64,000 bases of DNA, from NCBI RefSeq assembly GCF_011065405.1, contig NZ_CP047056.1, forward strand, positions 1,634,747 to 1,698,746, in the 5' to 3' direction. Below the pieces are notes generated by a model. That model did no database searches. It had not been told where the DNA came from and worked only from the letters and a program-made list of their open reading frames with translations. Source of the DNA: Succinivibrio dextrinosolvens (lineage in GTDB: Bacteria > Pseudomonadota > Gammaproteobacteria > Enterobacterales > Succinivibrionaceae). The translations under genes were made by a program, and so were the position numbers. This document shows, in pieces, positions 42,171 to 53,676 of this stretch. The first letter of the stretch is position 1, and each line of letters begins with the position of its first letter.

Positions 42171-44243
42171 ATGGTGTTTTCGCAAATAATATGTAATCGC
42201 GCACAGGAAAATATGCGATTTTTTCTTTCCAGAATATTCGGCGGCATGCTTATATGTCTTACAGTCTTACTTGCCGCAAGATTTATTTTAGTATTCAGTT
42301 TTGTAAAAGATCAGTATTTTCAGCTTTCCTTAGCAGAGCAGTTTAATTTCTGGGTATTATCATTAAGATTCGACCTGAAAGTAACAACTATTGCATATGC
42401 TCTTCCTTTACTGATTGCATTTATAACCTTTGTTAACCAATCATTTGTTTTTTTCAAAGGATTTATAAAATACTACAACACATTAATTTTCTATGTTGCT
42501 CTTGTATTCAGTATTGTTAACTACTTTTATTTCAAGACCTATGACAAATCTATAGATACCTTTATTTTTGCCATCTCCAAAGAAGATCCTATGGCTGTAA
42601 TCAAAACCGTAATCAATGATTACCCTGTAGGTTATGGAGCAGTAGGACTTCTGATTTCATTTTTTATATACAAATATGTTGCAACCGCTATATTCAGAAA
42701 GCTTGAAGTCAAAGTTTACGTTCCTGACAGCAGAAAAAAGACTGTTTTAGGAATTATTGTTCTTACACTGGTATTTTTTGGATTTATTCGAGGCTCATTC
42801 GGAACATTCCCTTTAAGACAGTTGAATGCCCAGGTAACCGATAAACCTGGTATTAACTACTGTCTTCCAAATGGGCCTCTGGCCTTTTATTGGGCATATA
42901 AATGGGAAAAACTATCTACAAAAATACCAACAGTCAGACCTTCAGAAATACTAAATACCTATAAGGAATTAGGCATCGAAATTGAAGGAAATACAGTTTC
43001 ATCATTATTTACCCCTCTGAAGAAACACACCGCTAAGAACGAGTTTCTTGAGAAGAATCGTCCTGACATTGTTTTCAATGTAATGGAAAGTATGAGTACC
43101 CACATGATGACTTTCGATGATGAGAAAGAAAGAGATCTTATGGGAGAACTCCGTAAACATTTCAAGAGTGATTTTGTATTCAGAAACTTTGTTTCAGAGG
43201 GAGATGGAACCTCAGACAGTATGACCAGAATGCTGGTTTCCTCTCCTGATTTAAATCTGTCAACTTCAATATATTCGGGAAAGGATTACATCTGCAATAT
43301 AGCAAAGCTCTTTAATGATGCCGGATATGAAACAATTTTCATTACAGCATCAACAGCATCATGGAGAAACTACGACAATTTTCTAAGACAACTTAAGTTC
43401 AGCAGAGTGATCGAAAGAACACAGGTTTTACGAGATTTTCCTAATGCAACCTCTGGAGCGTGGGGCATTGATGACGAGTATCTGTTTAAGGAAACCTATA
43501 AAATTCTGTCAGAAAAGTCTGATAAGCCTCGCTTTATCATGACACTTTCAATTACAAACCATCCTCCTTTCAGGTTACCTTCTGATGTGGAGATTCAAAA
43601 GGTACCTCTGCCAAAAGAAATACTGAATCGTTTTCCTTATGAGGATACTGAAACTATATTTGCAACTTTCAGATATGCAAATGACCAGCTAGGTAGATTT
43701 ATCGACCGAGTTAAGTCAGATGAAAAGATGAAAGATAATACTTTTATTGCCGCAACCGGTGATCACAATATGCGAGGAATCGGTTATACAGATCATCCTA
43801 CGGAGCTTGTATTTGGGCACGAAGTGCCTTTCTATCTGTATATGCCAGAGAAGTTTGTTCAGAATACTGATGTAAACTTTGATAAAGAGCGTTTAGGTTC
43901 ACAGAAGGATATAATCACCACTATAGCCTCTCATGCTTTATCTGATAAAGAATTCCATTCTTTTGGCTGTGATTTGCTTTCAGATGAAAAATGTAATTTT
44001 CCATTTGCATTTAACAGCAGTGTAGCAGTTTCGTACGATAAAACACATGCCTGTGATATAAGTACAGTAGAAAGGCCTGTATCCTATGATTTTACTCAGA
44101 TGGAAAATTTACTTGTAAGCGCTTCACCTAGCAGCAAAAACTGCACTAGAGAAGCAGCCATGAAAAAACTTGAAACTCAGCTATACTACCTGCAGGCAAA
44201 TAAAGCAGAAACTGATGATTATGAGAAAATGAAAATAGAATAA
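42171..44243 (+). CDS. LTA synthase/MdoB-like membrane sulfatase-fold transferase
   Basis: A 690-residue protein. Five N-terminal membrane helices (to about residue 220) precede an extracytoplasmic alkaline-phosphatase-fold domain. The metal and catalytic residues are in place: glutamate in VFNVMESMS, the nucleophile threonine in EGDGTSDSMTRM, and aspartate-histidine in AATGDHNMRG. The family moves glycerol-phosphate or phosphoethanolamine from lipids to envelope polymers. In a Gram-negative this more likely decorates glucans or LPS than makes teichoic acid; that is inference. An AAGGA box lies 5 bases before the ATG. Confidence 0.85.
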   Translation: MVFSQIICNRAQENMRFFLSRIFGGMLICLTVLLAARFILVFSFVKDQYFQLSLAEQFNFWVLSLRFDLKVTTIAYALPLLIAFITFVNQSFVFFKGFIKYYNTLIFYVALVFSIVNYFYFKTYDKSIDTFIFAISKEDPMAVIKTVINDYPVGYGAVGLLISFFIYKYVATAIFRKLEVKVYVPDSRKKTVLGIIVLTLVFFGFIRGSFGTFPLRQLNAQVTDKPGINYCLPNGPLAFYWAYKWEKLSTKIPTVRPSEILNTYKELGIEIEGNTVSSLFTPLKKHTAKNEFLEKNRPDIVFNVMESMSTHMMTFDDEKERDLMGELRKHFKSDFVFRNFVSEGDGTSDSMTRMLVSSPDLNLSTSIYSGKDYICNIAKLFNDAGYETIFITASTASWRNYDNFLRQLKFSRVIERTQVLRDFPNATSGAWGIDDEYLFKETYKILSEKSDKPRFIMTLSITNHPPFRLPSDVEIQKVPLPKEILNRFPYEDTETIFATFRYANDQLGRFIDRVKSDEKMKDNTFIAATGDHNMRGIGYTDHPTELVFGHEVPFYLYMPEKFVQNTDVNFDKERLGSQKDIITTIASHALSDKEFHSFGCDLLSDEKCNFPFAFNSSVAVSYDKTHACDISTVERPVSYDFTQMENLLVSASPSSKNCTREAAMKKLETQLYYLQANKAETDDYEKMKIE

Positions 44244-44272
44244 CGTTCAAAAGAACCGGTTTTAAAGACTTG

Positions 44273-44388
44273 AATGGGGCTGACTAAAAAGTCATTTTTT
44301 AGCAAAATTTTCAAAAATAATATATTGAAATTTAAATAAATTATTTTCATAGTAATTGCTAAAAATGACCTTTTTAGTCGACCCCATT
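44273..44388. repeat. 116-bp MITE-like imperfect inverted repeat
   Basis: Left arm 44273-44309 (AATGGGGCTGACTAAAAA...) and right arm 44354-44388 are near-perfect inverse copies over about 35 bp, with a 44-bp AT-rich centre. It fills the gap between two convergent genes. The right arm runs into a T7 tract, so the plus-strand transcript could end here. The size and structure also suit a non-autonomous insertion element. Confidence 0.7.
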
Positions 44389-44391
44389 TTT

Positions 44392-44970
44392 TTACTTTGA
44401 AAGAACCTCTTCTATACCACGGATCATAATGTGAATAATCATGGTATGAACTTCCTGGATTCTGTCTGCATATCCAAAATGAGGAACAATAATCGGAAGA
44501 TCACAGAGATCTTTTAGCTTTCCGCCATCTTTACCTAGAAGGACAACTGATTTAAGGTCCTTCTCTTTGCAGACTCTACAGGCTTCAATAATATTCTTCG
44601 AATTACCTGAGGTTGAGATGCCAAGGAAAACATCCCCCTTAAAGCCCATGCCCTCAAGAAATCTTGAAAAAATATAATCATAGCCATAATCATTGCCTAC
44701 ACAAGATATATGACTTGGGTCACAGATTGCAATTGCAGGATAAGCAGGACGATCATTACGATATCTTCCAGTCAATTCCTCAGCAAAATGCATTGCATCA
44801 CACATACTGCCACCATTACCAGCAGATATGATTTTTCCTCTATTCTTAATAGAATCGGTCATCATATAAATAGCTTTTTCGATGACCTCTCTTGTATCTT
44901 TCTGCTCTATAAAATCGTTAAGGACTTTCTGTTCTTCGCGTAAATCATCAAGTACATCAAAAGATAGCAT
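44392..44970 (-). CDS. gmhA: Sedoheptulose-7-phosphate isomerase GmhA
   Basis: This 192-residue SIS-domain enzyme starts ADP-heptose synthesis for the LPS inner core. It carries [31 protein letters not shown] (part), [32 protein letters not shown] and [19 protein letters not shown], all GmhA-specific rather than DiaA-like. Its presence shows that the organism has a heptose-containing LPS core. It is 8 bp downstream of dnaQ and probably cotranscribed. Confidence 0.96.
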   Translation of the reverse strand: MLSFDVLDDLREEQKVLNDFIEQKDTREVIEKAIYMMTDSIKNRGKIISAGNGGSMCDAMHFAEELTGRYRNDRPAYPAIAICDPSHISCVGNDYGYDYIFSRFLEGMGFKGDVFLGISTSGNSKNIIEACRVCKEKDLKSVVLLGKDGGKLKDLCDLPIIVPHFGYADRIQEVHTMIIHIMIRGIEEVLSK

Positions 44971-44978
44971 TACATCTC

Positions 44979-45905
44979 CTATTTCTTTCGTCCTAAAACT
45001 CTGTCAAGCCACGCTTCCTGAGCTTCATTATCTTTCTTTTTAGCTTCGGCTAAAACTTCTCGCTGCTGAGGAGTAAAAATCTTCTCAAGCATCATATTTT
45101 TCTGTTCGGATAATCTCTTTTTGAAATCGCCTTTTTTTTCATCCTCTCCTTTAACAAGCAATTCCATATCAAAATCATCTGACCAGTCACTTCCGGCAAT
45201 AGAAGGCTGCCCCTCATCCCCCTTTCTGATCATATGAGACTGAGCCAGACTCAACATCTTCTCCATATGAACAACATGGCACTCTTCACTTAATGGCATA
45301 ACGGGAATTTTAATCCCCTCTGGTCTTACCCATTTCTCATTAAAAACAACTTTGTCTTCAGAAAAATTTAGAGATGCCTGGCCGCCAGTCATAGCCAGAT
45401 AGACTTCAGCCAGAATCTGAGCATCAAGTAATGCTCCGTGTAGAGTACGAGAGGATCTGTCTACCTCGTAAAGTTTACACAGATTATCAAGGTTAACCTG
45501 ATGTCCGGGACAAAGTTTCATAGCTAGAGAAACAGTATCCACCACATGAGCCATATCACTTGTCTTTTCATTCAGCCCCATTCTGAGCCATTCCTGATCC
45601 ATAAAACCAACGTCGAACTTGGCATTATGAATCAGTAGCTCGGAACCTCTGATAAAATCTATAAGTTCATGAGCGACTTCTTCGAATTTTGGCTTGTCTT
45701 TGAGGAATTCATTTGAAATACCGTGCACCTTGAATGCTTCCTGATCAACAGGTCTCTCAGGATTTACATACAACTGAAGAGTTCTTCCTGTAACCTTTCG
45801 ATCTATAATTTCAACGCAGCCGACTTCAATAATTCGGTGTTCTCCTGGAGTTCCATCATCAGATTTACCTGTTGTTTCTGTATCAAGTGCAACTTGTCTT
45901 TTCAA
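44979..45905 (-). CDS. dnaQ: DNA polymerase III epsilon subunit
   Basis: A 308-residue 3'-5' proofreading exonuclease. Exo I is [25 protein letters not shown] (part), Exo II is [16 protein letters not shown], and Exo III is [21 protein letters not shown]. The conserved segment is followed by a C-terminal tail about 65 residues longer than in E. coli (243), ending [14 protein letters not shown]; the last stretch probably contacts the alpha subunit. It is divergent from rnhA, the classic gammaproteobacterial pair. Confidence 0.96.
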   Translation of the reverse strand: MKRQVALDTETTGKSDDGTPGEHRIIEVGCVEIIDRKVTGRTLQLYVNPERPVDQEAFKVHGISNEFLKDKPKFEEVAHELIDFIRGSELLIHNAKFDVGFMDQEWLRMGLNEKTSDMAHVVDTVSLAMKLCPGHQVNLDNLCKLYEVDRSSRTLHGALLDAQILAEVYLAMTGGQASLNFSEDKVVFNEKWVRPEGIKIPVMPLSEECHVVHMEKMLSLAQSHMIRKGDEGQPSIAGSDWSDDFDMELLVKGEDEKKGDFKKRLSEQKNMMLEKIFTPQQREVLAEAKKKDNEAQEAWLDRVLGRKK

Positions 45906-46466
45906 AATAAGCTCTCCATTTTCTATCGCTCCATTTTAGCAAAAATTGTTTTAAAGATAATGGCTATTCTATTTTCCTTTACATTGTTAACTATAACAAA
46001 ATTCACTTTTATTAAACTTTAAAAAATTTTATCGGAGAAATTACAGTTTCTTATCTTTAAAAGATAATAGAGTATATGCAGCAAAAGAGTTAAATAAGAA
46101 TATTCCTATTAGTTAGACATAACTAACAAAATGCACATAAAAAAAGCTTAATTTATTGCCGTTTTTGTGACAAAGTCCAAAAAATTCCAATCTAAGTATT
46201 AGCTAATTCTAATAAGGTAATATACATTTGCGGAGCTACTTATTTTAAATAGCTTCTTTTTTGGTTTTCAGCCAAAATGAATAAAAAATTATCTAAAACA
46301 GGTATTATTTTTATTCTAAAATTGCATTTTTACATATTATCATATTGATTTTTAACGATTATTTATTTATCGTTTTTTATGATATAATAAAAGTGTGAAT
46401 TTAATGAGATATTGCTAATAAACAGTATCCATCAAAGGGAAGGTTTGCCTTCTTTAATAAATAATA
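45906..46466. promoter_or_regulatory. Divergent intergenic region dnaQ/rnhA
   Basis: A 561-bp, very AT-rich stretch with no convincing gene. Near its right end an inverted repeat AACGAT / ATCGTT (46354-46359 and 46369-46374) followed by a T6 run resembles a small terminator, and TATAAT at 46383-46388 is a likely -10 box for rnhA. No structured RNA is recognised. Confidence 0.4.
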
Positions 46467-46937
46467 ATGAGACTTATGAAAGAGGTATTAATCTTCACTG
46501 ACGGTTCTTGTTTAGGTAACCCAGGGCCAGGCGGTTATGGAGTTATTCTTAAATACAAAGAACATGTAAGAGAACTCGCCCAAGGCTTTATTCAGACGAC
46601 TAATAATCGAATGGAACTAATGGCCGTAATAAAAGGGCTTTCATCTCTTAAAGAGCCATGCAAAGTAATAATAACAACAGATAGTCAATACGTAAAAAAC
46701 GGAATGACTTCATGGCTTGCAGGCTGGAAAAGAAATAATTGGATTTCCAGTACAAAGGCACCTGTAAAGAACAAGGATCTTTGGCAACAGCTTGATAAGG
46801 AATGTTCAAGACACTCAATAACTTTTAAATGGGTGAAAGGACATGCCGGACATGCAGAAAATGAACGTTGCGATGAACTTGCTCGAGGTGCTGCCGCAGG
46901 AGATAACAAAATCCTTGATGAAGGTTTTTGCTCCTAA
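46467..46937 (+). CDS. rnhA: Ribonuclease HI
   Basis: A 156-residue enzyme that cuts RNA in RNA-DNA hybrids. The DEDD active site is complete: [40 protein letters not shown] and [11 protein letters not shown], with the handle region WKRNNW. The ATG at 46476 (MKEVLIF) fits the family start better than that at 46467, but no strong ribosome-binding site decides it. Confidence 0.98.
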   Translation: MRLMKEVLIFTDGSCLGNPGPGGYGVILKYKEHVRELAQGFIQTTNNRMELMAVIKGLSSLKEPCKVIITTDSQYVKNGMTSWLAGWKRNNWISSTKAPVKNKDLWQQLDKECSRHSITFKWVKGHAGHAENERCDELARGAAAGDNKILDEGFCS

Positions 46938-46971
46938 TTATCAATATTAACAACCGGTCCTCTGGATCAAG

Positions 46972-47967
46972 TTGGGAAGGATGATTAGAAAAACATTATA
47001 TTTGTGCTTTGGTATCGTTGTAGCTGCATTTATTTCATTAAATGCATGTTCTTCAAACATGAATGCCAATGCTCAAGAAAATAAAGATGAGCAAAGCGAA
47101 CTTGAATTAAAGAAACTACAGGAGCAGAAGTCTGTATGGGAATCAGACCTTGCCGATAAATCCCGTTTCACTTTAAATCTTAAGTTAAATGCTCAGGAAC
47201 GATCACTGGCTAGAAGTCATGCAAAATCAGTAACCACAAATTTACAAAAGAATAATTTCTACGTACATTATCTTTTAACCAAGTTAAAAGAAGCTAATAT
47301 TCCTTTGGAAATGGCTGCTATTCCTTTAGTTGAGAGCGGACTGAATCCTCATGTACACAATAAGGGTGCACACGGAGCATGGCAGTACGTAAGATCAACA
47401 GGATACTCTCTGGGACTAAAAAGATCTCGCGGTTACGACGGAATCTATGATTTTTTCGCTTCAACTGATGCTGGAGTAAAGTACCTGAACAGACTGTATC
47501 AGGATCTTGGAGACTGGCAGCTGGTTGTAGTTGCTTACAATCAGGGAGAGTACGGTGTAAAAAGAGCTATAGGAAACGCCCAGAAAAAGGGGATCAAGAA
47601 TCCTACTGCAAATGACATCGTCATTTCCAGAACTGCCCGTACCTACCTGACAAGATTCAAGGCTTACTCAGATATTCTGAAAAATCCACAGGCTTACGGT
47701 GTAACCCTGCCAAATATTAAGAACAGAACAGCTTTCAGAAAAGTTGAGGTTGCAGGAAAGGTTAGCTCCCTACATGAGGCTGCCAGACTATCCGGTGCAT
47801 CACTGGATGTTCTGAAAAAACTGAATTCCGGGTATACCTCCGATAAGATCGACCCAACTCGAGGGCTGTTAGTTCCAATTGAGCACGCAGATACATTCGA
47901 GAAGGCAATCTACGGTAAATCTGCAGAAAAATATCCAGAAGATATTCCTTTAAAGATTAAAAACTAA
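46972..47967 (+). CDS. MltD-like membrane-bound lytic transglycosylase
   Basis: A lipoprotein of about 330 residues with a lipobox in FISLNACSS. The SLT domain has the catalytic glutamate in AAIPLVESGLNPHVHN, then GAHGAWQYVRSTGYSLGL and VVVAYNQGEYGVKRAIG. It cleaves peptidoglycan glycan strands to anhydromuropeptides. The C-terminal part (KVSSLHEAARLSGASLDVLKKLN) resembles one degenerate LysM-like unit; full MltD has more. The TTG at 46972 or the ATG at 46981 may start it; the ATG gives the cleaner signal peptide. It is 34 bp after rnhA. Confidence 0.88.
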   Translation: MGRMIRKTLYLCFGIVVAAFISLNACSSNMNANAQENKDEQSELELKKLQEQKSVWESDLADKSRFTLNLKLNAQERSLARSHAKSVTTNLQKNNFYVHYLLTKLKEANIPLEMAAIPLVESGLNPHVHNKGAHGAWQYVRSTGYSLGLKRSRGYDGIYDFFASTDAGVKYLNRLYQDLGDWQLVVVAYNQGEYGVKRAIGNAQKKGIKNPTANDIVISRTARTYLTRFKAYSDILKNPQAYGVTLPNIKNRTAFRKVEVAGKVSSLHEAARLSGASLDVLKKLNSGYTSDKIDPTRGLLVPIEHADTFEKAIYGKSAEKYPEDIPLKIKN

Positions 47968-47972
47968 AAAAT

Positions 47973-48003
47973 AAAGGCTAACGATTAGTAGTTAGCCTTT
48001 TTT
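47973..48003 (+). terminator. Rho-independent terminator after the lytic transglycosylase
   Basis: A perfect 10-bp stem (AAAGGCTAAC / GTTAGCCTTT, 47973-47982 and 47991-48000) with an 8-base loop runs into a T tract. It sits between this gene and the convergent ligA. Confidence 0.93.
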
Positions 48004-48019
48004 GTATCTTTAACTAGAC

Positions 48020-50104
<2,085 letters not shown>

Positions 50105-50824
50105 CTAATCCTCTGACTTATCATAAGCTTTTAGAGTACGCTCAATGGAATCAAGCTTTTCCTCTGTCATTTCGACATTATCATTGTCATAAAGAACACC
50201 TCCAAGGTGTTCGATAAGGCAGTTAGCAGCAATTCTCATAGCCTTGAAGTAGATAAAGCATTTACCTTTGTTTGGCAGATGCATATAGATAGCAAGAGAT
50301 CGGGTAGAAAAATCAGACATATCCTTAGGGAAGGAATATGGTTCCTCTAGGGAGCAGATTCTAAATACAACGTGATCTTTTAATGAAGGATTCTCATATA
50401 CGCAGTAAATATCCTTCTCTCCTCTTATAAAACCGTAATTACCGAATAATTCTTCCAGATCAAGTCCTTTATATACACGACCGTCAGCTGCATACAGATT
50501 TAACTCATAGGTATTGCTGATCTGAGGCACTGGATTGTTTTTCTCAGAACTGCCGTCCTGAGGAATTTTCTTGGTGTCAGTCTTGTTAACAAAAGTCTCA
50601 ACCTTCTGAGGAACAACATCAGAAGAAGAAACGTCAGTCTGAGGCATAACTATTCTTACCTTGCCGACAGCCGATGAATTTGCAATCTCCTGATCTTCTT
50701 TTGAGGTTTTTACTAGTTTACGGTTAATGCTACGACCGGAGAACCACAGACCATGAACAACGAAGGCTAAAATCGCAACTGCCCCTACAATCAGAATAAT
50801 TGAACTTGAATCGTTGAAAGTCAT
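50105..50824 (-). CDS. zipA: Cell division protein ZipA
   Basis: A 239-residue protein with an N-terminal membrane anchor (SIILIVGAVAILAFVVHGLWF), a variable polar linker (about residues 30-105) and the C-terminal ZipA domain (NTYELNLYAADGRVYKGLDLEELF, in part; LFGNYGFIRGEKDIYCVYE). ZipA tethers FtsZ to the membrane. The short linker is within family variation. It is upstream of ligA; its promoter region has been separated from the divergent cysZ by an ISAs1 element. Confidence 0.94.
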   Translation of the reverse strand: MTFNDSSSIILIVGAVAILAFVVHGLWFSGRSINRKLVKTSKEDQEIANSSAVGKVRIVMPQTDVSSSDVVPQKVETFVNKTDTKKIPQDGSSEKNNPVPQISNTYELNLYAADGRVYKGLDLEELFGNYGFIRGEKDIYCVYENPSLKDHVVFRICSLEEPYSFPKDMSDFSTRSLAIYMHLPNKGKCFIYFKAMRIAANCLIEHLGGVLYDNDNVEMTEEKLDSIERTLKAYDKSED

Positions 50825-50913
50825 TGGAACTCCTAAATTTTATCTCTTATATATCCCGATCATTTTACCGCATATATGACTTCAAGTCTTTTGAAAGAGA
50901 TAGCTTAAAAAAA

Positions 50914-50922
50914 ATAAAAGTG
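50914..50922 (+). repeat. 9-bp target duplication, left of the ISAs1-type element
   Basis: ATAAAAGTG lies directly before the left inverted repeat and again at 52755-52763 directly after the right one, consistent with the 8-10 bp duplications of ISAs1 elements. Confidence 0.9.
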
Positions 50923-52754
50923 TATGGCGTCAACACCATATGATGGCGCTCACATAGTTACAAATTTGTAATTTACAAAAATTAATGTAAATTAATCAGT
51001 TAGTTAACCTACTGATTTTGTTCTTTCAAAATGTGATTCACGGATCAAACTTAATGTTGAATAATTAATATCCTTTCCCTGTAATTGTAACGGATACGAA
51101 AGAATAAAAATGACTTCAACTGACCAGAATGCTTTTGACAATACTATTAACGATGCTTCCTTTCTTCAGAGAATTGTTGAGCTGAATTTAACTGATCCTC
51201 GAGCACAGGATCGCATTATCTATCCTCTGAGTGTCATATGCTCTATAGTTATTTTAGCCAGAATATGTAACTGTAATGACGCAAGAGAACAGAGACTGTT
51301 TTGGTTAGAAAAGCTGCCTTGGCTTAAAGAAAGTTTCTATGGTTTGGATGATGACGTTCCATCAGAGCAGACCTTAAGAAGAGTAGTAAGCATTCTTAAT
51401 ACTAATGAAACGGTAAACTTCCTAACAAACTACTTTGCCAATCATAGAGAACTCTCAGAGAAACCATTGGGTTCAGTACCCTTAAAAGAAAGAGAGGTAA
51501 TAGCAGCAGATGGACAGAATATCAATGCAACAAGATCAAGCAAGAACGGTAATGATGCACGAAAAGATTCTGGCATCGACATCGTTAGTCTGCATTCCTC
51601 AACCTACGGAATTACTCTCTCCCAGAGAACTGTAGACAAGAAAAATCATGAGGCAGAAGTAATTCTGGATATGATTAAAGCTCTGAATCTGAGAAATGCA
51701 ATCCTCACCTGGGATGCCATAAATACCAGACCATATACTGTAAAGGCTGTGGTTGATGCCAATGCCGACTTTCTGGTTTGTCTGAAAGACAATCAGGGTA
51801 ATCTGATAGATGACGTAAAAACCGGATTTCAATTCTACGATATGGATAAATATCCAGGGGAATCTGTTTCATCTACCATGGTCTTTGAGGCTCATGGCAG
51901 AAAGGAAGGCAAAGAGATTGCAATTCTTGATGCCAAGTACGCCCTCTCTAAGGAAATGCGCAAAAAGTGGCCTGATGTCAATTCTGTGATAAGAGTAAGA
52001 ACCACAAGAATTTACAAAAACTCTAATACCATAGTTGAGAATGAAGACAGATTCTATATCAGCTCTCTGGTTATAGATGGACTGGATAAGGAATTTGCCG
52101 ATACCATGCTTAAAATCATTCTCCAGAGATGGAAGGTTGAATCAATGCACTGGGTACTGGATGTGGTCTTTGAGCAGGATCAGCTGCCATTAAGGAATAG
52201 AGACTATATAAACAACAGCACAATCTACACCAAAATGGCATTCAATATTCTTAGCTACATCAGGGACAATATTCCTTACCACTACAATAAACCATGGTCT
52301 TTCAAGACACTGAGAATGCTTGCACAGAAAGATGATTATGGATTCAAGTTCATGAAAGCATTCTTTACCAGGGATATGTCAGAGCTTGAGAACGATGAAG
52401 GTCTCATCGGCATTGTCTACAAAGAGGCTGAGCCAACAGGCAATGACATTCCTGACAATCTAAAAGAAACCGGTTTTGAGGCCAGTATCAATGATGATAC
52501 GCCACTTGGTAAGTTTGCTAGAGGAAGACATAAAATCAAGGCTAAACGAACTTAGATTTAATCCTTTGAATCATATTTTGAAAGAACAAAGCCAAAGTTA
52601 GTGAATAACCTTGGCACTTTGTCGTGCCTGACTATAAAACAGGGCTTTTGACAAAGATTTGTAAATTTGTAAATTGGCACAATTACCTGCCGATTTGGTT
52701 GAAAATCAGGCTTCAACAGATTTGAGATAATGATCTGATCGTGTTGGCGCCATA
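50923..52754 (+). mobile_element. ISAs1-family insertion sequence, complete
   Basis: An 1832-bp element bounded by 17-bp inverted repeats, TATGGCGTCAACACCAT (50923-50939) and the complement of 52738-52754, which match at 15 of 17 positions. A 9-bp duplication flanks both ends. It has one transposase gene. It stands in the zipA/cysZ divergent region, leaving about 90 bp before zipA and 140 bp before cysZ. The intact gene and duplication suggest a recent insertion. Confidence 0.93.
51110..52555 (+). CDS. ISAs1-family transposase
   Basis: A 481-residue transposase of the ISAs1 (H-repeat-related) DDE family. The acidic residues lie in VIAADGQNINATR, LTWDAINTRPYT and ILQRWKVESMHWVLDVVFEQD. Also visible are VDKKNHEAEVILDMI and FLVCLKDNQGNL. 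No frameshift is seen. The 170 bp before the start hold no gene. Confidence 0.93.
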   Translation: MTSTDQNAFDNTINDASFLQRIVELNLTDPRAQDRIIYPLSVICSIVILARICNCNDAREQRLFWLEKLPWLKESFYGLDDDVPSEQTLRRVVSILNTNETVNFLTNYFANHRELSEKPLGSVPLKEREVIAADGQNINATRSSKNGNDARKDSGIDIVSLHSSTYGITLSQRTVDKKNHEAEVILDMIKALNLRNAILTWDAINTRPYTVKAVVDANADFLVCLKDNQGNLIDDVKTGFQFYDMDKYPGESVSSTMVFEAHGRKEGKEIAILDAKYALSKEMRKKWPDVNSVIRVRTTRIYKNSNTIVENEDRFYISSLVIDGLDKEFADTMLKIILQRWKVESMHWVLDVVFEQDQLPLRNRDYINNSTIYTKMAFNILSYIRDNIPYHYNKPWSFKTLRMLAQKDDYGFKFMKAFFTRDMSELENDEGLIGIVYKEAEPTGNDIPDNLKETGFEASINDDTPLGKFARGRHKIKAKRT

Positions 52755-52894
52755 ATAAAAGTGAAATTGAGAGGAATTTTCGATTAAAACGTTTTACGAA
52801 ATGATAGTATTTAAACAGAACGATCATAGTAAGTGCTTAGTTTTTTTAGAATCAGACTTTTTTCATGAAATAAAAAAATTCACAAAGAGGAATT

Positions 52895-53674
52895 ATGCAA
52901 GGAACTAGTCAGTTAAAACTTGGAATAATGGATGCTGTAAGCTATCTTAAAAACGGGATCAGATTAGCACTATCCAAAGAATGTCGTCTTTACATTATTC
53001 TGCCTGTGCTGGTAAATTTAATTCTGTTGTCCTCTCTTGGCTATTATCTTTTTTCAAATCTAAAGACTCTTGTCTTTAATATTTTCGAGGATATTCCTTC
53101 CTATCTTAACTTTCTGGCATACATTATTTCAGCAATCTTAAGCATTACCATTATTTTTGTCAGCTGCTATATTTTCTCCACTCTTGCTACCATAATTGCG
53201 TCTCCTTTCTACGGTCTTCTTGCAGATAAAGTTGAAATGATTCTCAATCAGAGTCATGGTGAGGATATGACTATACCTCAGCTTATTAAGGACATACCAA
53301 GAATCCTTTTAAGAGAGCTCAAAAAACAGATGTTTTTCCTGCCACTGGCGCTGGCATGTCTGATAATCTCATTTATTCCTGCCTTAAATCTTATAGCGCC
53401 AGTGCTCTGGTTTGCACTCACCGCTTGGATGGGCTGTCTGCAGTACTGTGACTATGCTTATGACAACCATAAGATCCCTTTTAATTCCATGCAGCGAGAT
53501 CTGAAAAAAAATCCAGTTGCAACCCTAAGCTTTGGCACCGTGATTGCGCTGTCGCTTTCAGTACCTGTTCTCAATATTCTGATACCTCCTGCAGCTGTAT
53601 GTGCAGGAACAAGATATTATCTGGAAATACAGAAAAACATCCTCCAGAACATTCGTCATAACAACCAGGAGTAG
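52895..53674 (+). CDS. cysZ: Sulfate transporter CysZ / DUF540-type membrane protein
   Basis: A 259-residue inner-membrane protein with four hydrophobic segments and CysZ motifs: LKNGIRLALSKECRLYIILPVL (part), ASPFYGLLADKVE, DIPRILLRELKKQMFFLPLA, WMGCLQYCDYAYDNHKIPF and AAVCAGTRYYLE. In E. coli it feeds sulfate to cysteine synthesis and precedes cysK-ptsH-ptsI-crr. Here cysK is missing and the next frame, 2 bp on, is the Enzyme I homologue, whose ribosome-binding site (AGGAG) lies in the cysZ stop region. Confidence 0.93.
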   Translation: MQGTSQLKLGIMDAVSYLKNGIRLALSKECRLYIILPVLVNLILLSSLGYYLFSNLKTLVFNIFEDIPSYLNFLAYIISAILSITIIFVSCYIFSTLATIIASPFYGLLADKVEMILNQSHGEDMTIPQLIKDIPRILLRELKKQMFFLPLALACLIISFIPALNLIAPVLWFALTAWMGCLQYCDYAYDNHKIPFNSMQRDLKKNPVATLSFGTVIALSLSVPVLNILIPPAAVCAGTRYYLEIQKNILQNIRHNNQE

Positions 53675-53676
53675 AT

